Below are positions 1 to 11,356 of a stretch of DNA of 64,000 nucleotides, piece after piece. Source of the stretch: Nonomuraea helvata (GTDB taxonomy: Bacteria; Actinomycetota; Actinomycetes; Streptosporangiales; Streptosporangiaceae); contig NZ_BAAAXV010000001.1 of NCBI RefSeq assembly GCF_039535785.1, positions 2,914,001 through 2,978,000 on the forward strand, in the 5' to 3' direction. The notes beneath the pieces are model-generated. The model did not search any database. It worked only from the letters and a program-made list of their open reading frames with translations, and was not told the origin of the DNA. Positions within the stretch are counted from its first letter, which is position 1; the number at the start of each line of letters is the position of its first letter. The translations under genes and the position numbers were made by a program.

Positions 1-892
1 CGGCCTCCTTGAAGATCTCGGTGAGGGTCGGACGTTCGACCCCGAAGTGCTCGACGTGGCCGGCCTTCACAGCGCGCCGCAGGATCTCCTGGTCGTCGCC
101 GTCGACGTCGGTGCAGAGGACGTGCCTGTCGCCGGTCACGGTGACCGTGCCGGGCAGGCCGTCCGCCCAGCCGGGTGACGGGTCGCGTACGACGACGCGC
201 AGCGTGTTGCCCTCGGCCGCCCGCAGGTCGGCCACCGTGCCCGTGGCCACCATCCGGCCCGCCGACACGATGCCCACCGAGTCGCACAGCCGCTCGACCA
301 GCTCCAGCTGGTGGCTCGAGAAGATCACCGGAACGCCGCTCCTGCACCGCTCCTGCAGAGCCGTGGCCAGCGCGTCCACCGCGATCGGGTCGAGGCCGGA
401 GAACGGCTCGTCCAGCACCAGCACCTCCGGGTCGTGCACCAGCGCCACGGCCAGCTGCACCCGCTGCTGGTTGCCCAGCGAGAGCGCCTGCACGGCGTCG
501 CTCCTGCGCTCGGTCAGCCCGAGGCGTTCCAGCAACTCGTCCGTGGCCTTCCTGGCTGCGGCGGGGCCGAGCCCGTGCAGGCGGCCGAAGTACTCGATCT
601 GCTCGGCGACCCGCATCTTCTGGTAGAGCCCTCGTTCCTCGGGCATGTAGCCGAAGCGCCGCCGGTCGTCGTAGCCGAGCGGTCTGTCCTGCCAGCTCAC
701 CGAGCCGGAGTCGGGCTGGAGCACACCCATGACGATGCGCATCGTCGTCGTCTTGCCGGCGCCGTTCGCGCCCACGAACCCGAACATCTCGCCGGGCCGT
801 ACCGTGAAGCTGATCCCGTCCAGGGCGACCTTGCCTTCGGGGGCGCCGGGCCCGCCTCCGAAGCGCTTGCGCAGCTCGCTGATCTCGAGCAT
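1..892 (-). CDS. ABC transporter ATP-binding protein (DrrA-type), 3' end outside window
   Basis: This is the nucleotide-binding subunit of an ABC-2/DrrAB-like exporter. It starts at ATG 892, preceded by a GAGGAG ribosome binding site, and runs off the left edge still in frame after about 297 codons. Visible motifs are Walker A GANGAGKT (residues 41-48), a signature written LSLGNQQR instead of LSGGQ (common in this subfamily), Walker B VLVLDEPFSGLDP and the switch sequence FSSHQ. After the ATPase domain the chain continues into a C-terminal region of the kind found in DrrA-like ATPases (DUF4162). A permease gene is expected just left of the window. The substrate cannot be told. The gene is divergent from the adenosyltransferase gene, and the intervening gap holds a dyad at 994-1007. 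Confidence 0.9.
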   Translation of the reverse strand, partial: MLEISELRKRFGGGPGAPEGKVALDGISFTVRPGEMFGFVGANGAGKTTTMRIVMGVLQPDSGSVSWQDRPLGYDDRRRFGYMPEERGLYQKMRVAEQIEYFGRLHGLGPAAARKATDELLERLGLTERRSDAVQALSLGNQQRVQLAVALVHDPEVLVLDEPFSGLDPIAVDALATALQERCRSGVPVIFSSHQLELVERLCDSVGIVSAGRMVATGTVADLRAAEGNTLRVVVRDPSPGWADGLPGTVTVTGDRHVLCTDVDGDDQEILRRAVKAGHVEHFGVERPTLTEIFKEA

Positions 893-993
893 CAGGTCAT
901 CTCCTCTGTCATGGGTCAATCGTGGCGTGGGCGGTGTTCGCCCTGCTAGTCGTGGAAATCACGGCCCCGGTATGGATCCCGCGTCCCTTTCAG

Positions 994-1007
994 ATGACAT
1001 TTGTCAT
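994..1007. promoter_or_regulatory. inverted repeat ATGACA-N2-TGTCAT, candidate operator
   Basis: Two perfect 6-bp arms are separated by TT, in the 127-bp gap between the divergent ABC ATPase gene and the adenosyltransferase gene. The dyad lies 13 bp before the ATG at 1020 and 102 bp from the ATPase start. Its size and symmetry fit a dimeric regulator site. No regulator is identified, and the dyad also overlaps where a ribosome binding site for the 1020 start would be. Confidence 0.4.
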
Positions 1008-1019
1008 TACGCTGATGCC

Positions 1020-1610
1020 ATGACGCGCGCCGACAAGGACAAGCCCGTCGTCCTCTCCCGCATCTACACCCGCGCGGGCGACGACGGCACCACCGCGCTG
1101 AGCGACATGAGCAGGGCGTCCAAGACCGATTCCCGGCTGGCCGCCTATGCCGACGTGGAGGAGGCCAACGCCCACCTGGGGCTCGCGCTCTCGTTCGGCA
1201 CCCTGCCGGCGGAGCTCGTGGCGGTTCTCGTCCGGGTCCAGAACGAGCTGTTCGACGTGGGGGCCGACCTGGCCACGCCGGTCGTGGAGAATCCGGAGTT
1301 CCCGCCGCTGCGGGTGGAGCAGTCGTACATCGACCGGCTGGAGGAGCAGTGCGACCGCCTCAACGCCGATCTCAAGCCCCTGCGCAGCTTCGTGCTGCCC
1401 GGTGGCGAGCCCGCCACAGCCGCGCTGCACGTGGCCAGGGTGACGGTCCGCAGGGCTGAGCGCACCACGTGGGCGGCCCTGCAGGCCCATGACGACATGA
1501 ACGCGCTGACGGCGAAATACCTCAACCGCCTGTCGGACCTGCTCTTCATCGCCTGCCGGGTCGCCCACGCGGGCAACGAGATCCTCTGGAAGCCGGGCGG
1601 CACCCGCTAA
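1020..1610 (+). CDS. PduO-type cob(I)alamin adenosyltransferase
   Basis: This enzyme transfers the 5'-deoxyadenosyl group of ATP to cob(I)alamin to make adenosylcobalamin. The 196-residue length is normal for the PduO family. Family motifs are visible: the N-terminal ATP-binding TRAGDDGTT, the KTDSRLAAYADVEEANAHLG stretch (usually ...GTVDELNA..., so slightly divergent), VLPGG, and the C-terminal VRRAER and YLNRLSDLLF motifs. ATG 1020 is chosen because homologous sequence begins about there. An in-frame ATG at 972 would add 16 residues without similarity. The gene sits tail-to-tail with the DUF2550 gene, 8 bp apart, downstream of the atp operon as in other actinomycetes. No B12 riboswitch was seen. 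Confidence 0.9.
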   Translation: MTRADKDKPVVLSRIYTRAGDDGTTALSDMSRASKTDSRLAAYADVEEANAHLGLALSFGTLPAELVAVLVRVQNELFDVGADLATPVVENPEFPPLRVEQSYIDRLEEQCDRLNADLKPLRSFVLPGGEPATAALHVARVTVRRAERTTWAALQAHDDMNALTAKYLNRLSDLLFIACRVAHAGNEILWKPGGTR

Positions 1611-1618
1611 GCGGGCCG

Positions 1619-1996
1619 TCAGGCGACATCCAGGTACGCGCTGGGCGGCGCGGACTCCAGCCACGCCAGGAAGCCGGTCAAGGCGTCGGCGCTCATCGCG
1701 AGGGAGATCCCCCGGGTCGTGCCCCCGCAGTCGACAGCGAAAAGCCCGCCGTCGATCTCACGGCGGGCGGAAACGACGAGGCCGCGCCTCGCGATCGCGT
1801 GGCGCGGCCTCAGTCGGACGCCCAAGAGCGGAATCCAATGGAGCTCTCCGTCGGCGTAGCGGGCTACCCCGCTCTGCCAGCCACGGTCGCCCACGCGGAG
1901 CCGACAGGGCACACTGCCGCGCGCGCGGGCCAGCGTGACGCCACGCAGGACGATGAGGGCGGCAAAAGCTACGAGAATCAGAACCGTCGCTACCAT
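1619..1996 (-). CDS. DUF2550 family membrane-anchored protein
   Basis: A 125-residue protein with one N-terminal membrane segment (about residues 2-20), followed by a soluble domain that begins with the pattern ARGSVPCRLRVG. This matches the actinobacterial DUF2550 family, which sits directly downstream of atpC in many actinomycetes. Its function is unknown. The start chosen is ATG 1996, preceded by GGGGGG. A TTG 12 bp upstream is in frame but lies inside the ribosome binding site. It is transcribed in the same direction as the ATP synthase genes, after a 116-bp gap that can form competing hairpins (2021-2104). Confidence 0.8.
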   Translation of the reverse strand: MVATVLILVAFAALIVLRGVTLARARGSVPCRLRVGDRGWQSGVARYADGELHWIPLLGVRLRPRHAIARRGLVVSARREIDGGLFAVDCGGTTRGISLAMSADALTGFLAWLESAPPSAYLDVA

Positions 1997-2020
1997 GCCG
2001 CCCCCCAAAGTTTCTCTGAA

Positions 2021-2104
2021 CCAACAAGAAATCTGCCTGTTGGCCTGCCGCCCCGCTGCTCCGCCTGATCAAGGCCGCAGTGGCAGTCCACCCAGCAGAT
2101 TTCT
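2021..2104 (-). other. structured atpC-DUF2550 spacer with competing inverted repeats
   Basis: A short hairpin has 6-bp arms CCAACA (2021-2026) and TGTTGG (2038-2043). Its loop contains AGAAATCTGC (2027-2036), which is perfectly complementary to GCAGATTTCT at 2095-2104. The two pairings probably compete, or could form a loop-stem interaction. On the transcript this lies between atpC and the DUF2550 ribosome binding site, so it may be a terminator/attenuator or a processing site. Confidence 0.4.
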
Positions 2105-2112
2105 CACTGGTA

Positions 2113-2514
2113 TTAAACCTCTTCGCCCGCCGCGCGAAGCCGGGCCCTGGCACGTTTGACCTCGAGAGCCGCGTCGGCGTCTTCCTGGTTGGCCTCGACC
2201 GAGGCCTGGGCCCGGTCGAGAGCGTCGCGGGCAGCCGCGACGTCGACCTCGGAACCGAGCTCGGCCACCTCGGCGAGCACGGACACCTCGTCGTCGGCCA
2301 CGGAGATGAAGCCACCGTGCACGGCCGCCACGAGGTCGCCCTCGCCCTCCCGCTTCACGCGCAGCACGCCGCCCTCGACGAGAACGCCGAGCACAGGTGC
2401 GTGTTGCGGCATAATACCGATCTCGCCGTCCACGGTCTTGGCAATCACCATGTCGGCCTCGCCCGACCAGATCTCACGCTCGGGTGAGACAACCCCTACT
2501 CGCAGCTTGGCCAC
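2113..2514 (-). CDS. atpC: ATP synthase F1 subunit epsilon
   Basis: Central-stalk epsilon subunit, 133 residues from a GTG start at 2514 (VAKLRVGVVSPE...). It has the N-terminal beta-sandwich with GEIGIMPQHAPVLG and a C-terminal two-helix region with the usual alanine/arginine-rich ...ALDRAQASVEANQEDADAALE... pattern. Upstream in-frame codons lie in the spacer after atpD and show no family similarity, so the GTG is preferred. A GGAA lies about 10 nt upstream of it. It is the last gene of the atp operon and couples rotation to catalysis and inhibits ATP hydrolysis. Confidence 0.95.
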   Translation of the reverse strand: MAKLRVGVVSPEREIWSGEADMVIAKTVDGEIGIMPQHAPVLGVLVEGGVLRVKREGEGDLVAAVHGGFISVADDEVSVLAEVAELGSEVDVAAARDALDRAQASVEANQEDADAALEVKRARARLRAAGEEV

Positions 2515-2580
2515 TTTTGTAGGTTCCTTTCCGATCCGTGGTGGTGCGGCACTGAACACCGCACCACCACCTGGGGCGAT

Positions 2581-4933
<2,353 letters not shown>

Positions 4934-4936
4934 GTC

Positions 4937-6586
4937 CTACTTCTTCTCCGCCGGACGGACGACCTTCTTGATCTTCTCCTGGCCGACCTCCCCGGCCTCC
5001 AGCGGAGCCACCGGCTCGTCCTTGACCAGCAGCTCACCCGACGAGGTGGTGAAGCCCTTCTTGAAGTCCGTGATGGCGTCCTTCAGAGAGGTCACCGTGT
5101 CATCCGTGAGTTCCCTGGTCTCGCGGATGGTGTCGAAGATGCCCTTGTGCGAGGACTGGATGTAGTCCAGGAACTCCTGCTCGAAGCGGCGGACGTCCTC
5201 GATCGGCACGTCGTCCAGCTCGCCCGTGGTGCCCGCCCAGATCGAGGCCACCTCGCGCTCCAGCGAGAACGGGCTGTACTGGGGCTGCTTGAGCAGCTCG
5301 ACCAGCCGCTGACCGCGCTCCAGCTGAGCCTTGGAGGCCGCGTCCAGGTCGGAGGCGAAGGCCGCGAAGGCCTCCAGGTCACGGTACTGCGAAAGGGACA
5401 GACGCAGCGTGCCCGCGACCTTCCGCATCGCCTTGGCCTGCGCGGAGCCACCGACTCGGGACACCGAGACGCCGACGTTGATGGCGGGCCGCACACCGGC
5501 GTTGAACAGGTCGGTCTCGAGGAAGACCTGGCCGTCGGTGATGGAGATGACGTTGGTCGGGATGAACGCCGAGACGTCGTTGCCCTTGGTCTCGATGACC
5601 GGCAGACCGGTCATGGAGCCACCGCCCATGTCGTCGGAGAGCTTGGCGCAGCGCTCCAGCAGACGGGAGTGAAGGTAGAAGACGTCGCCGGGGAAGGCCT
5701 CACGGCCCGGCGGGCGACGCAGCAGCAGCGAGACGGCGCGGTAAGCGTCCGCCTGCTTGGTCAGGTCGTCGAAGACGATCAGGACGTGCTTGCCCTGGTA
5801 CATCCAGTGCTGACCGATCGCCGAGCCGGCGTACGGCGCGATGTACTTGTAGCCAGCGGGGTCGGAGGCAGGGGCGGCGACGATGGTGGTGTACTCCATC
5901 GCGCCGGCCTCCTCCAGGCGAGCGCGAACCTGCGCGATGGTCGAGCCCTTCTGGCCGACCGCGACGTAGACGCAGCGGACCTGCTTGGTCGGGTCGCCGG
6001 AGGCCCAGTTCTCGCGCTGGTTGAGGATCGTGTCGACGGCGATCGCCGTCTTGCCGGTGCCGCGGTCACCGATGATCAGCTGGCGCTGACCACGGCCGAT
6101 CGCGGTCATGGCGTCGATCGCCTTGATGCCGGTGGCCAGCGACTCCTTCACGGGCTGCCGCTGGACGACGGTGGGGGCCTGAAGCTCGAGGGCACGAATG
6201 GCCTCGGCCTCGATGGCGCCCTTGCCGTCGAGCGGGTTGCCCAGGGGGTCGACCACGCGGCCGAGGAAGTTGTCGCCGACGGGCACGGACAGGACCTCGC
6301 CCGTCCGACGGACCGTCTGGCCCTCCTCGATGCCGCTGAAGTCGCCCAGGATCACGGCACCGATCTCGCGGGTGTCGAGGTTAAGTGCCAGGCCGCGCGT
6401 GCCGTTCTCGAACTCGAGCAGCTCGTTAGCCATCGCCGAGGGAAGGCCGGAGACATGGGCAATGCCGTCGCCGGCGTCGACGACGGTCCCGATCTCCTCG
6501 CGCGCGGCGCCTTCCGGTTCGTACGCCTGGACGAAGCGCTCAAGCGCGTCCCGGATCTCGTCCGGCCGGATCGTAAGCTCCGCCAT
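4937..6586 (-). CDS. atpA: ATP synthase F1 subunit alpha
   Basis: Non-catalytic nucleotide-binding alpha subunit, 549 residues. Walker A is GDRGTGKT (173-180). The conserved arginine-finger region reads [14 protein letters not shown]. The C-terminal tail of about 30 residues beyond the family core ([20 protein letters not shown]...) is longer than in E. coli, and such C-terminal extensions are known in mycobacterial alpha subunits, where they suppress ATP hydrolysis. That role here is inference. ATG 6586 gives the normal N-terminus [11 protein letters not shown]. Confidence 0.97.
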   Translation of the reverse strand: MAELTIRPDEIRDALERFVQAYEPEGAAREEIGTVVDAGDGIAHVSGLPSAMANELLEFENGTRGLALNLDTREIGAVILGDFSGIEEGQTVRRTGEVLSVPVGDNFLGRVVDPLGNPLDGKGAIEAEAIRALELQAPTVVQRQPVKESLATGIKAIDAMTAIGRGQRQLIIGDRGTGKTAIAVDTILNQRENWASGDPTKQVRCVYVAVGQKGSTIAQVRARLEEAGAMEYTTIVAAPASDPAGYKYIAPYAGSAIGQHWMYQGKHVLIVFDDLTKQADAYRAVSLLLRRPPGREAFPGDVFYLHSRLLERCAKLSDDMGGGSMTGLPVIETKGNDVSAFIPTNVISITDGQVFLETDLFNAGVRPAINVGVSVSRVGGSAQAKAMRKVAGTLRLSLSQYRDLEAFAAFASDLDAASKAQLERGQRLVELLKQPQYSPFSLEREVASIWAGTTGELDDVPIEDVRRFEQEFLDYIQSSHKGIFDTIRETRELTDDTVTSLKDAITDFKKGFTTSSGELLVKDEPVAPLEAGEVGQEKIKKVVRPAEKK

Positions 6587-6609
6587 CTCTACTCTGTCTC
6601 CCTATTCGC

Positions 6610-7419
6610 CTAGCCGGCCAACCGGCGGCGGACTTCTTCGATTCGTCCCACAATGGTGGTGTCGATGATCTCGTCGCCGATGCGGACCGAGAACCCACCG
6701 AGCACTCGCTTGTCCACCTCGACGTTCAGGTGCACGTCACGGCCGTAGGAGGAGCTCAGCCACGCCGCCAGGCGCTGCTTCTGCCCCTCGGTCAGCTCGA
6801 CCGCGCTGCGCACCACCGCCACGAGGCGCTGGCGCTGCGCGGCCACGAGGTGACCGGCCTCCTCCAGCCCTGCTTCCAGGCTACGCCCGCGCGGATGCAC
6901 CGCGACCTGCGTGATCAGGCGCAGGGTGGTCGGAGCCACCTTGCCGCCGAGCAGGTCGCGCAGCAGCTGCTCCTTGCCCGACGCGGGCGCCGCCTGGTCG
7001 GCGAGCGCACGGCGCAGGTCGGGGTTGGCGGCGACGACGCGACCGAAGCGGAAGAGCTCGTCCTCCACGTCGTCGAGCCTGGACTGGCTCTCCGCCTCAG
7101 CGGCCGCGGCGACGACGCCGAGCCGCTCGAGCACGTCGGCCAGGTCACCGGCGCGCGACCACCTGGCCGCGACCGCGGCCTCGGTGGTGGCCAGCGCCGC
7201 CTCGTTGACCTTGCCCCCGAGCAGCGCGCGCACGGTGGCCGCCTTCTGCTCGGCGGGCCTGGCCGGGTCGGACAGAGCGCGGCGCAGGCCGTGCTCCCGG
7301 TCGAGCAGATCCGCGACCGCGAACAGCTCGTCGGAGAGCGCACCGAGGTCGGCACTGCCGGCGACCGCGTTGAACCGCTCCTCGACCTCGGCCAGCGACG
7401 TCCTGCTCAGACCACGCAT
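6610..7419 (-). CDS. atpH: ATP synthase F1 subunit delta
   Basis: Peripheral-stalk delta subunit, 269 residues. This is the longer actinobacterial form; the E. coli protein is about 177. It begins MRGLSRTSLAEVEERF and ends with the conserved IGDEIIDTTIVGRIEEVRRRLAG. The start overlaps the atpF stop by one base (TGATG), so translation is probably coupled. It links the b subunit to the top of the alpha/beta hexamer. Confidence 0.95.
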   Translation of the reverse strand: MRGLSRTSLAEVEERFNAVAGSADLGALSDELFAVADLLDREHGLRRALSDPARPAEQKAATVRALLGGKVNEAALATTEAAVAARWSRAGDLADVLERLGVVAAAAEAESQSRLDDVEDELFRFGRVVAANPDLRRALADQAAPASGKEQLLRDLLGGKVAPTTLRLITQVAVHPRGRSLEAGLEEAGHLVAAQRQRLVAVVRSAVELTEGQKQRLAAWLSSSYGRDVHLNVEVDKRVLGGFSVRIGDEIIDTTIVGRIEEVRRRLAG

Positions 7420-7970
7420 CAGCGCACCGCCTGCGGCGAGGACTCCAGCTCGTCGAGGAACCGGTCGACGATGCGGCTCTGCCGGACCTCGTCCTCAAGG
7501 GACTCGCCGACGATGCGGCCGGCCAGATCGGTCGACAGGCGACCGATCTCGGCACGGAGCTGCGAGAAGGCGGCCTGGCGGTCCGCCTCGATCTGCGCGT
7601 GGGCCGCCTCGACGAGGCGACGGGCCTCGGCCTGCGCCTCCTCGCGGAGCTCGGCCTTGATCTGCGCGGCCTGCTCGCGAGCCTCCTCGCGAAGCCGGGC
7701 CGCCTCGTGCCTGGCCTCGGCCAGCTGGTCGCGGTACTGCTGCTGCAGGGCCTGCGCCTCGGCCTGGGCCTCCTCGGCCCGCTTGATGCCACCCTCGATC
7801 GCGTCGGTCCGCTCAGCCAGCGTCTTCTGGATGCGCGGCATGAGGATCTTGCCGACGACGAAGAGGATGACGAAGAACGAGAAGACACCGACGACGAGCT
7901 CGTAGGCGTGCGGGATGAGAGGGTTGGATGCCCCCTCCTCGGCGAGGAGCGTAGCTGCCTTGTACATCAT
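7419..7970 (-). CDS. atpF: ATP synthase F0 subunit b
   Basis: Peripheral stalk subunit b, 183 residues. A single N-terminal membrane segment (about residues 25-45, LVVGVFSFFVILFVVGKILM) is followed by a long charged coiled coil rich in Glu, Ala, Gln and Arg. Two adjacent ATGs (7970 and 7967) could serve as start. AAAGGC lies about 9 nt upstream. Only one b-type gene is present, as usual for actinobacteria. Confidence 0.95.
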   Translation of the reverse strand: MMYKAATLLAEEGASNPLIPHAYELVVGVFSFFVILFVVGKILMPRIQKTLAERTDAIEGGIKRAEEAQAEAQALQQQYRDQLAEARHEAARLREEAREQAAQIKAELREEAQAEARRLVEAAHAQIEADRQAAFSQLRAEIGRLSTDLAGRIVGESLEDEVRQSRIVDRFLDELESSPQAVR

Positions 7971-8001
7971 GAGTGCAGCCTTTCGTCAGAAGGGCGGCGC
8001 G

Positions 8002-8283
<282 letters not shown>

Positions 8284-8309
8284 TCATGGATATTCCGGTA
8301 TGTGGGTTC

Positions 8310-9107
8310 TCAGTGCTCTGGGTGCAGCGAGCCACCGATGTACATGGCGGCCAGCATCGCGAACAGGAACGCTTGCAGGAACTGGATGAACATCTCGAAG
8401 CCCGTGAGGATGATGGTCATGACCACGCCGATCACGCCCACCCCGGCGCCGAGCGGCGTCAGCTTCTCGAAGAGGAACCAGAAGCCGACCATGCTGAAGA
8501 AGGCCAGCAGCATGTGGCCGGCGAACATGTTGGCGAAGAGTCGGACCGCGTGCGTGAACGGCGCGATGATCAAATTCGACAGGAACTCGATCGGCGACAG
8601 CAGCACGTAGATCGGCTTCGGCAGCCCAGGGGGGAACATCATGTTCTTGAAGTAGCCGACCGCTCCCTGGTGCTTCATGCCCAGGTAGACCTTGAGCACG
8701 TAGATCGAGAGCGCGAGCACCGCCGGGAAGGCGATGTGCGAGGCCACCGGGAACTGGAGTATCGGGATGACACCCATGATGTTCCAGAGCAGGACCGTGA
8801 AGAAGAGCGTCACCAGCAGGCCCATCCACCGGTCGGCGTCCTTGCCCAGGAAGGGCCGGGCGACCTGGTCGCGGACGAACATGTAGCCGTACTCGGCGAC
8901 GTTCTGGATGCCCCGCGGCACAACCTTGGGGTTGGCGAAGGCCGCCCAGAGGAAACCGACCACGAGGATCACGGACAGCATCGCGAGAAGAACCGGCTTG
9001 GTGAACCAGTCCACCCCCGGGATGATGGGGGGAAGATTGAACAGCTCTTCCGGAGTCGGTGCCCCGAACTGGTCGGATGGCGGAGCGAGGAGCGTCAGCG
9101 TACTCAC
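8310..9107 (-). CDS. atpB: ATP synthase F0 subunit a
   Basis: Stator subunit a, 265 residues with five to six membrane helices. It carries the essential arginine at residue 189 in THAVRLFANMFAGHML, which faces Glu60 of the c subunit. The GTG start at 9107 (MSTLTLLAPPSDQFGAPTPE) has AAGGGA upstream. The N-terminal PGVDWFTKP element is typical of actinobacterial subunit a. It forms the proton half-channels together with atpE. Confidence 0.96.
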   Translation of the reverse strand: MSTLTLLAPPSDQFGAPTPEELFNLPPIIPGVDWFTKPVLLAMLSVILVVGFLWAAFANPKVVPRGIQNVAEYGYMFVRDQVARPFLGKDADRWMGLLVTLFFTVLLWNIMGVIPILQFPVASHIAFPAVLALSIYVLKVYLGMKHQGAVGYFKNMMFPPGLPKPIYVLLSPIEFLSNLIIAPFTHAVRLFANMFAGHMLLAFFSMVGFWFLFEKLTPLGAGVGVIGVVMTIILTGFEMFIQFLQAFLFAMLAAMYIGGSLHPEH

Positions 9108-9174
9108 GCGGCGTTCCCTTCAACGTGGTAGTGGATCACAAGAGTTTCCTCAGCGAAGTGATCGCTGTGTCGGG

Positions 9175-9390
9175 CTAGCGACCGAACTTCCGGTAGACCA
9201 GATAGCCGGAGAGCACAACCCCAAGGACGACGCCTATGGGGAAGAGCGCGGACAGGCTCAACCACCGGTCCAGCAACCACCCGAGGCCGCCGTAGAAGGC
9301 CATCCCGGCAAGCAGATAGCTGGGGACTGACCACATGGCGTCGGCGAAGTCGCGACCGTCTTCTTCGGGTCGGCGTTTCTGTGCGCTCAT
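9175..9390 (-). CDS. small AtpZ/AtpI-family membrane protein
   Basis: A 71-residue protein with two membrane segments (about 20-40 and 48-66). The charged N-terminus is MSAQKRRPEEDGRDFADAMW, and a short hinge GGLGWLLDRW precedes the second helix. This fits the AtpZ/AtpI helper family found upstream of atpB. ATG 9390 is preceded by AAGG and is preferred over an in-frame TTG at 9414. Relatives are thought to help c-ring assembly or Mg2+/Ca2+ handling; here that is inference. Confidence 0.7.
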   Translation of the reverse strand: MSAQKRRPEEDGRDFADAMWSVPSYLLAGMAFYGGLGWLLDRWLSLSALFPIGVVLGVVLSGYLVYRKFGR

Positions 9391-9456
9391 CGCGGCCTTG
9401 ACAATAGCAGGCAAGTAGAGGACTAGTCATATCGGACCCCGTCCCTTTACCTGCTT

Positions 9457-9879
9457 TCATGAGTCGCCCTTTCCGGGGACCCTGGCTTCGGGGTCGACGT
9501 AGAGCATCTTGGTCTTCATGAACGCGCGCACTTCGAAGCCCGTCCAGACGAGCGTGCAGACCACGACCGACCAGGCGAAAGTCTGGGTGTTCCAGGCCGT
9601 GGTGTCGCGGAAGGAGACCAGCACGGCCATGATGGCGAGCACCTTGACGAGATAGCTGACCATCGCTGCGATCGCCATCATCTGGGGGGAGACCCGTGCG
9701 GCATAGGACACCGCTACCACGCTGATGCTGAAGAAAACCCCGACGAGCAGAGCTCCGATGGCCGCGCCCAGCGCTCCCTTGCCGCCACTCGTCAGGAGCG
9801 AGACGGCCACGGCGACCACCCCGACCAGCGAGGTCGGAATCGCGGCGCTCTTGAGTACGCGCACGTCGTTGGCCTGCAT
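9457..9879 (-). CDS. atpI: ATP synthase protein I-like membrane protein
   Basis: A 140-residue protein with four predicted membrane segments, starting MQANDVRVLKSAAIPTSLVG and ending with a charged tail. Its position, as first gene ahead of the F0 genes and after wecA, matches the atpI-like protein of actinomycetes. Sequence conservation in this family is low, so the assignment rests on position, size and topology. AtpI proteins assist c-ring assembly. Confidence 0.7.
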   Translation of the reverse strand: MQANDVRVLKSAAIPTSLVGVVAVAVSLLTSGGKGALGAAIGALLVGVFFSISVVAVSYAARVSPQMMAIAAMVSYLVKVLAIMAVLVSFRDTTAWNTQTFAWSVVVCTLVWTGFEVRAFMKTKMLYVDPEARVPGKGDS

Positions 9880-9919
9880 TGGTGCTCCATCAGCAAGTTG
9901 TCAAGCGAGCGTTTGCTAC

Positions 9920-9942
9920 CTCCAGAGCCGGTGCATCTGGAG
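9920..9942 (-). other. hairpin in the wecA-atpI spacer
   Basis: 7-bp arms CTCCAGA and TCTGGAG flank a 9-nt loop in the 130-bp gap between the wecA stop and the atpI start. It lies 41 nt upstream of the atpI ATG on the transcript. It could be a weak terminator, a leader structure of the atp operon or chance. No clear promoter hexamers were found beside it. Confidence 0.3.
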
Positions 9943-10009
9943 TCCCTGCTCGTGAAAGATATCACAAGCTCACGGAAGACCGCTTTTACCTGCCGTTTCT
10001 AGTTCGCGA

Positions 10010-11299
10010 TCAAGAACGGCTCGGAAAGGCCGGAATGACCGGTTTTCCCTCGGCGCTGGCGCGCTCCTGCGAGGAGCTGCCGGAGGGCGGCGACTGCCGC
10101 TTGACCTGCGGATCCTGCGGCAGGATCGGCGGCATCGGGCCAGTGGGCGGGCCGCCGTCGTCGTCGGGATCGTCGGGCGTCGCGGTGTGCGCACCGCCCC
10201 TGCCCCGCCAGCGCGGCATCGCCATCAGGATCAGCACGGCGATCGCGAGCACGATGACCGCCGGGAAGATCAGGACGGGCACGCCGACCCAGGACAGGCC
10301 CACGACGAGGAACGAGAACAGGAACGTCCACGCGTACATGATCAGCACGGAACGCCGGTGCGAGTGGCCGATGTCCATCAGCCGGTGGTGCAGGTGACCG
10401 CGGTCGGGCGCGAACGGCGACAGGCCCTGTGACGTGCGCCGTACGACCGCGGTTATCAGGTCGATGAGCGGCAGCACCAGGACGGCCGCCGGGATCAGCA
10501 GCGGGACCACCACCGGGAACTCGTTCATGTCCGAGATCGCCGTGGTGTCGACCGGCGTCACGGTGACGATCGAGGAGGCGAGCACCAGTCCGATCAGCAT
10601 GGCCCCGGTGTCGCCCATGAAGATCTTCGCGGGATGGAAGTTGTGCGGCAGGAAGCCCAGGCACGTGCCGATGAGGACGGCGACGATGGCCGCCGTGGCG
10701 GTGATGTTACTCCCGGAGATCTTCTGCGAGATGATGATCGAATAGACCCATGTTGCCATGGCCGCGATGCACACGATCCCGGCCGCCAGCCCGTCGAGCC
10801 CGTCGACGAAGTTGACCGCGTTGATCGTCACCACCACGACCAGGATGGTGATGACCGTGCTGAGCGTGTAGTCGACGCTGGTCGGGCCGCCCCATGCCTC
10901 GGGCAGCGGGATGGAGGTCAGCCGCATATTGAAGAAGACCAGCACCCCGGCCGCCGCGACCTGCCCGGCGAGCTTGATGAAGGCGTCCATGCCCCACCAG
11001 TCGTCGAGGAAGCCGGTGAACGTGATGAGCCCGCCCGCGATGATCAGGGCGGCCACGGGTTGGGCGCCGGTGCCCGCCAGCGCCTCGCTCGAATGGGTGA
11101 GCTGGCCGGCCAGCAGCAACCCCACGACCAGCCCGCCGTACATGGCCAGGCCGCCCAGTCTGGGCGTCGGCGTGGTGTGCACGTCACGATCGCGAATCTC
11201 CGGCATGGCGCCGATGCGGATGGCAAAGCGGCGCACCAGCGGAACCAGCAGGTACGTGACCGCCGCCGATATGAGCGCCATGAACAGGTATTCGCGCAC
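10010..11299 (-). CDS. wecA: MraY/WecA-family undecaprenyl-phosphate sugar-1-phosphate transferase
   Basis: A polytopic membrane enzyme of 429 residues that transfers a HexNAc-1-phosphate from a UDP-sugar onto a polyprenyl phosphate, the first step of linker or surface-glycan synthesis. Family motifs are present: an N-terminal HTTPTPRLGG, AVNFVDGLDGLAAG, FMGDTGAMLIG and the histidine-rich loop RGHLHHRLMDIGHSHRR. About ten membrane helices are visible. The C-terminal 60 residues are a soluble Pro/Asp-rich tail. The gene starts with GTG. Its place directly ahead of the atp genes matches mycobacterial wecA (rfe). It is a possible source of the lipid-linked primer for the glycosyltransferases at 24555-41820, which is inference. 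Confidence 0.9.
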   Translation of the reverse strand: MREYLFMALISAAVTYLLVPLVRRFAIRIGAMPEIRDRDVHTTPTPRLGGLAMYGGLVVGLLLAGQLTHSSEALAGTGAQPVAALIIAGGLITFTGFLDDWWGMDAFIKLAGQVAAAGVLVFFNMRLTSIPLPEAWGGPTSVDYTLSTVITILVVVVTINAVNFVDGLDGLAAGIVCIAAMATWVYSIIISQKISGSNITATAAIVAVLIGTCLGFLPHNFHPAKIFMGDTGAMLIGLVLASSIVTVTPVDTTAISDMNEFPVVVPLLIPAAVLVLPLIDLITAVVRRTSQGLSPFAPDRGHLHHRLMDIGHSHRRSVLIMYAWTFLFSFLVVGLSWVGVPVLIFPAVIVLAIAVLILMAMPRWRGRGGAHTATPDDPDDDGGPPTGPMPPILPQDPQVKRQSPPSGSSSQERASAEGKPVIPAFPSRS

Positions 11300-11319
11300 G
11301 AACCTAGTTTCCCGGATCC

Positions 11320-11339
11320 TCCGGCCTGCTGAGGCCGGA
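11320..11339 (-). terminator. hairpin between glyA and wecA
   Basis: A perfect 8-bp stem TCCGGCCT/AGGCCGGA with loop GCTG lies 17 nt after the glyA stop and 20 nt before the wecA start. There is no T-run after the stem in the glyA direction, so it may act as a terminator of the T-less actinobacterial kind or as an attenuator for wecA. Confidence 0.55.
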
Positions 11340-11356
11340 AAACGACACAGACCCGC

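Noticed and set aside
893..1019. B12 riboswitch before the adenosyltransferase gene
   Set aside because: The gap is too short and no B12-box-like conserved core was seen.
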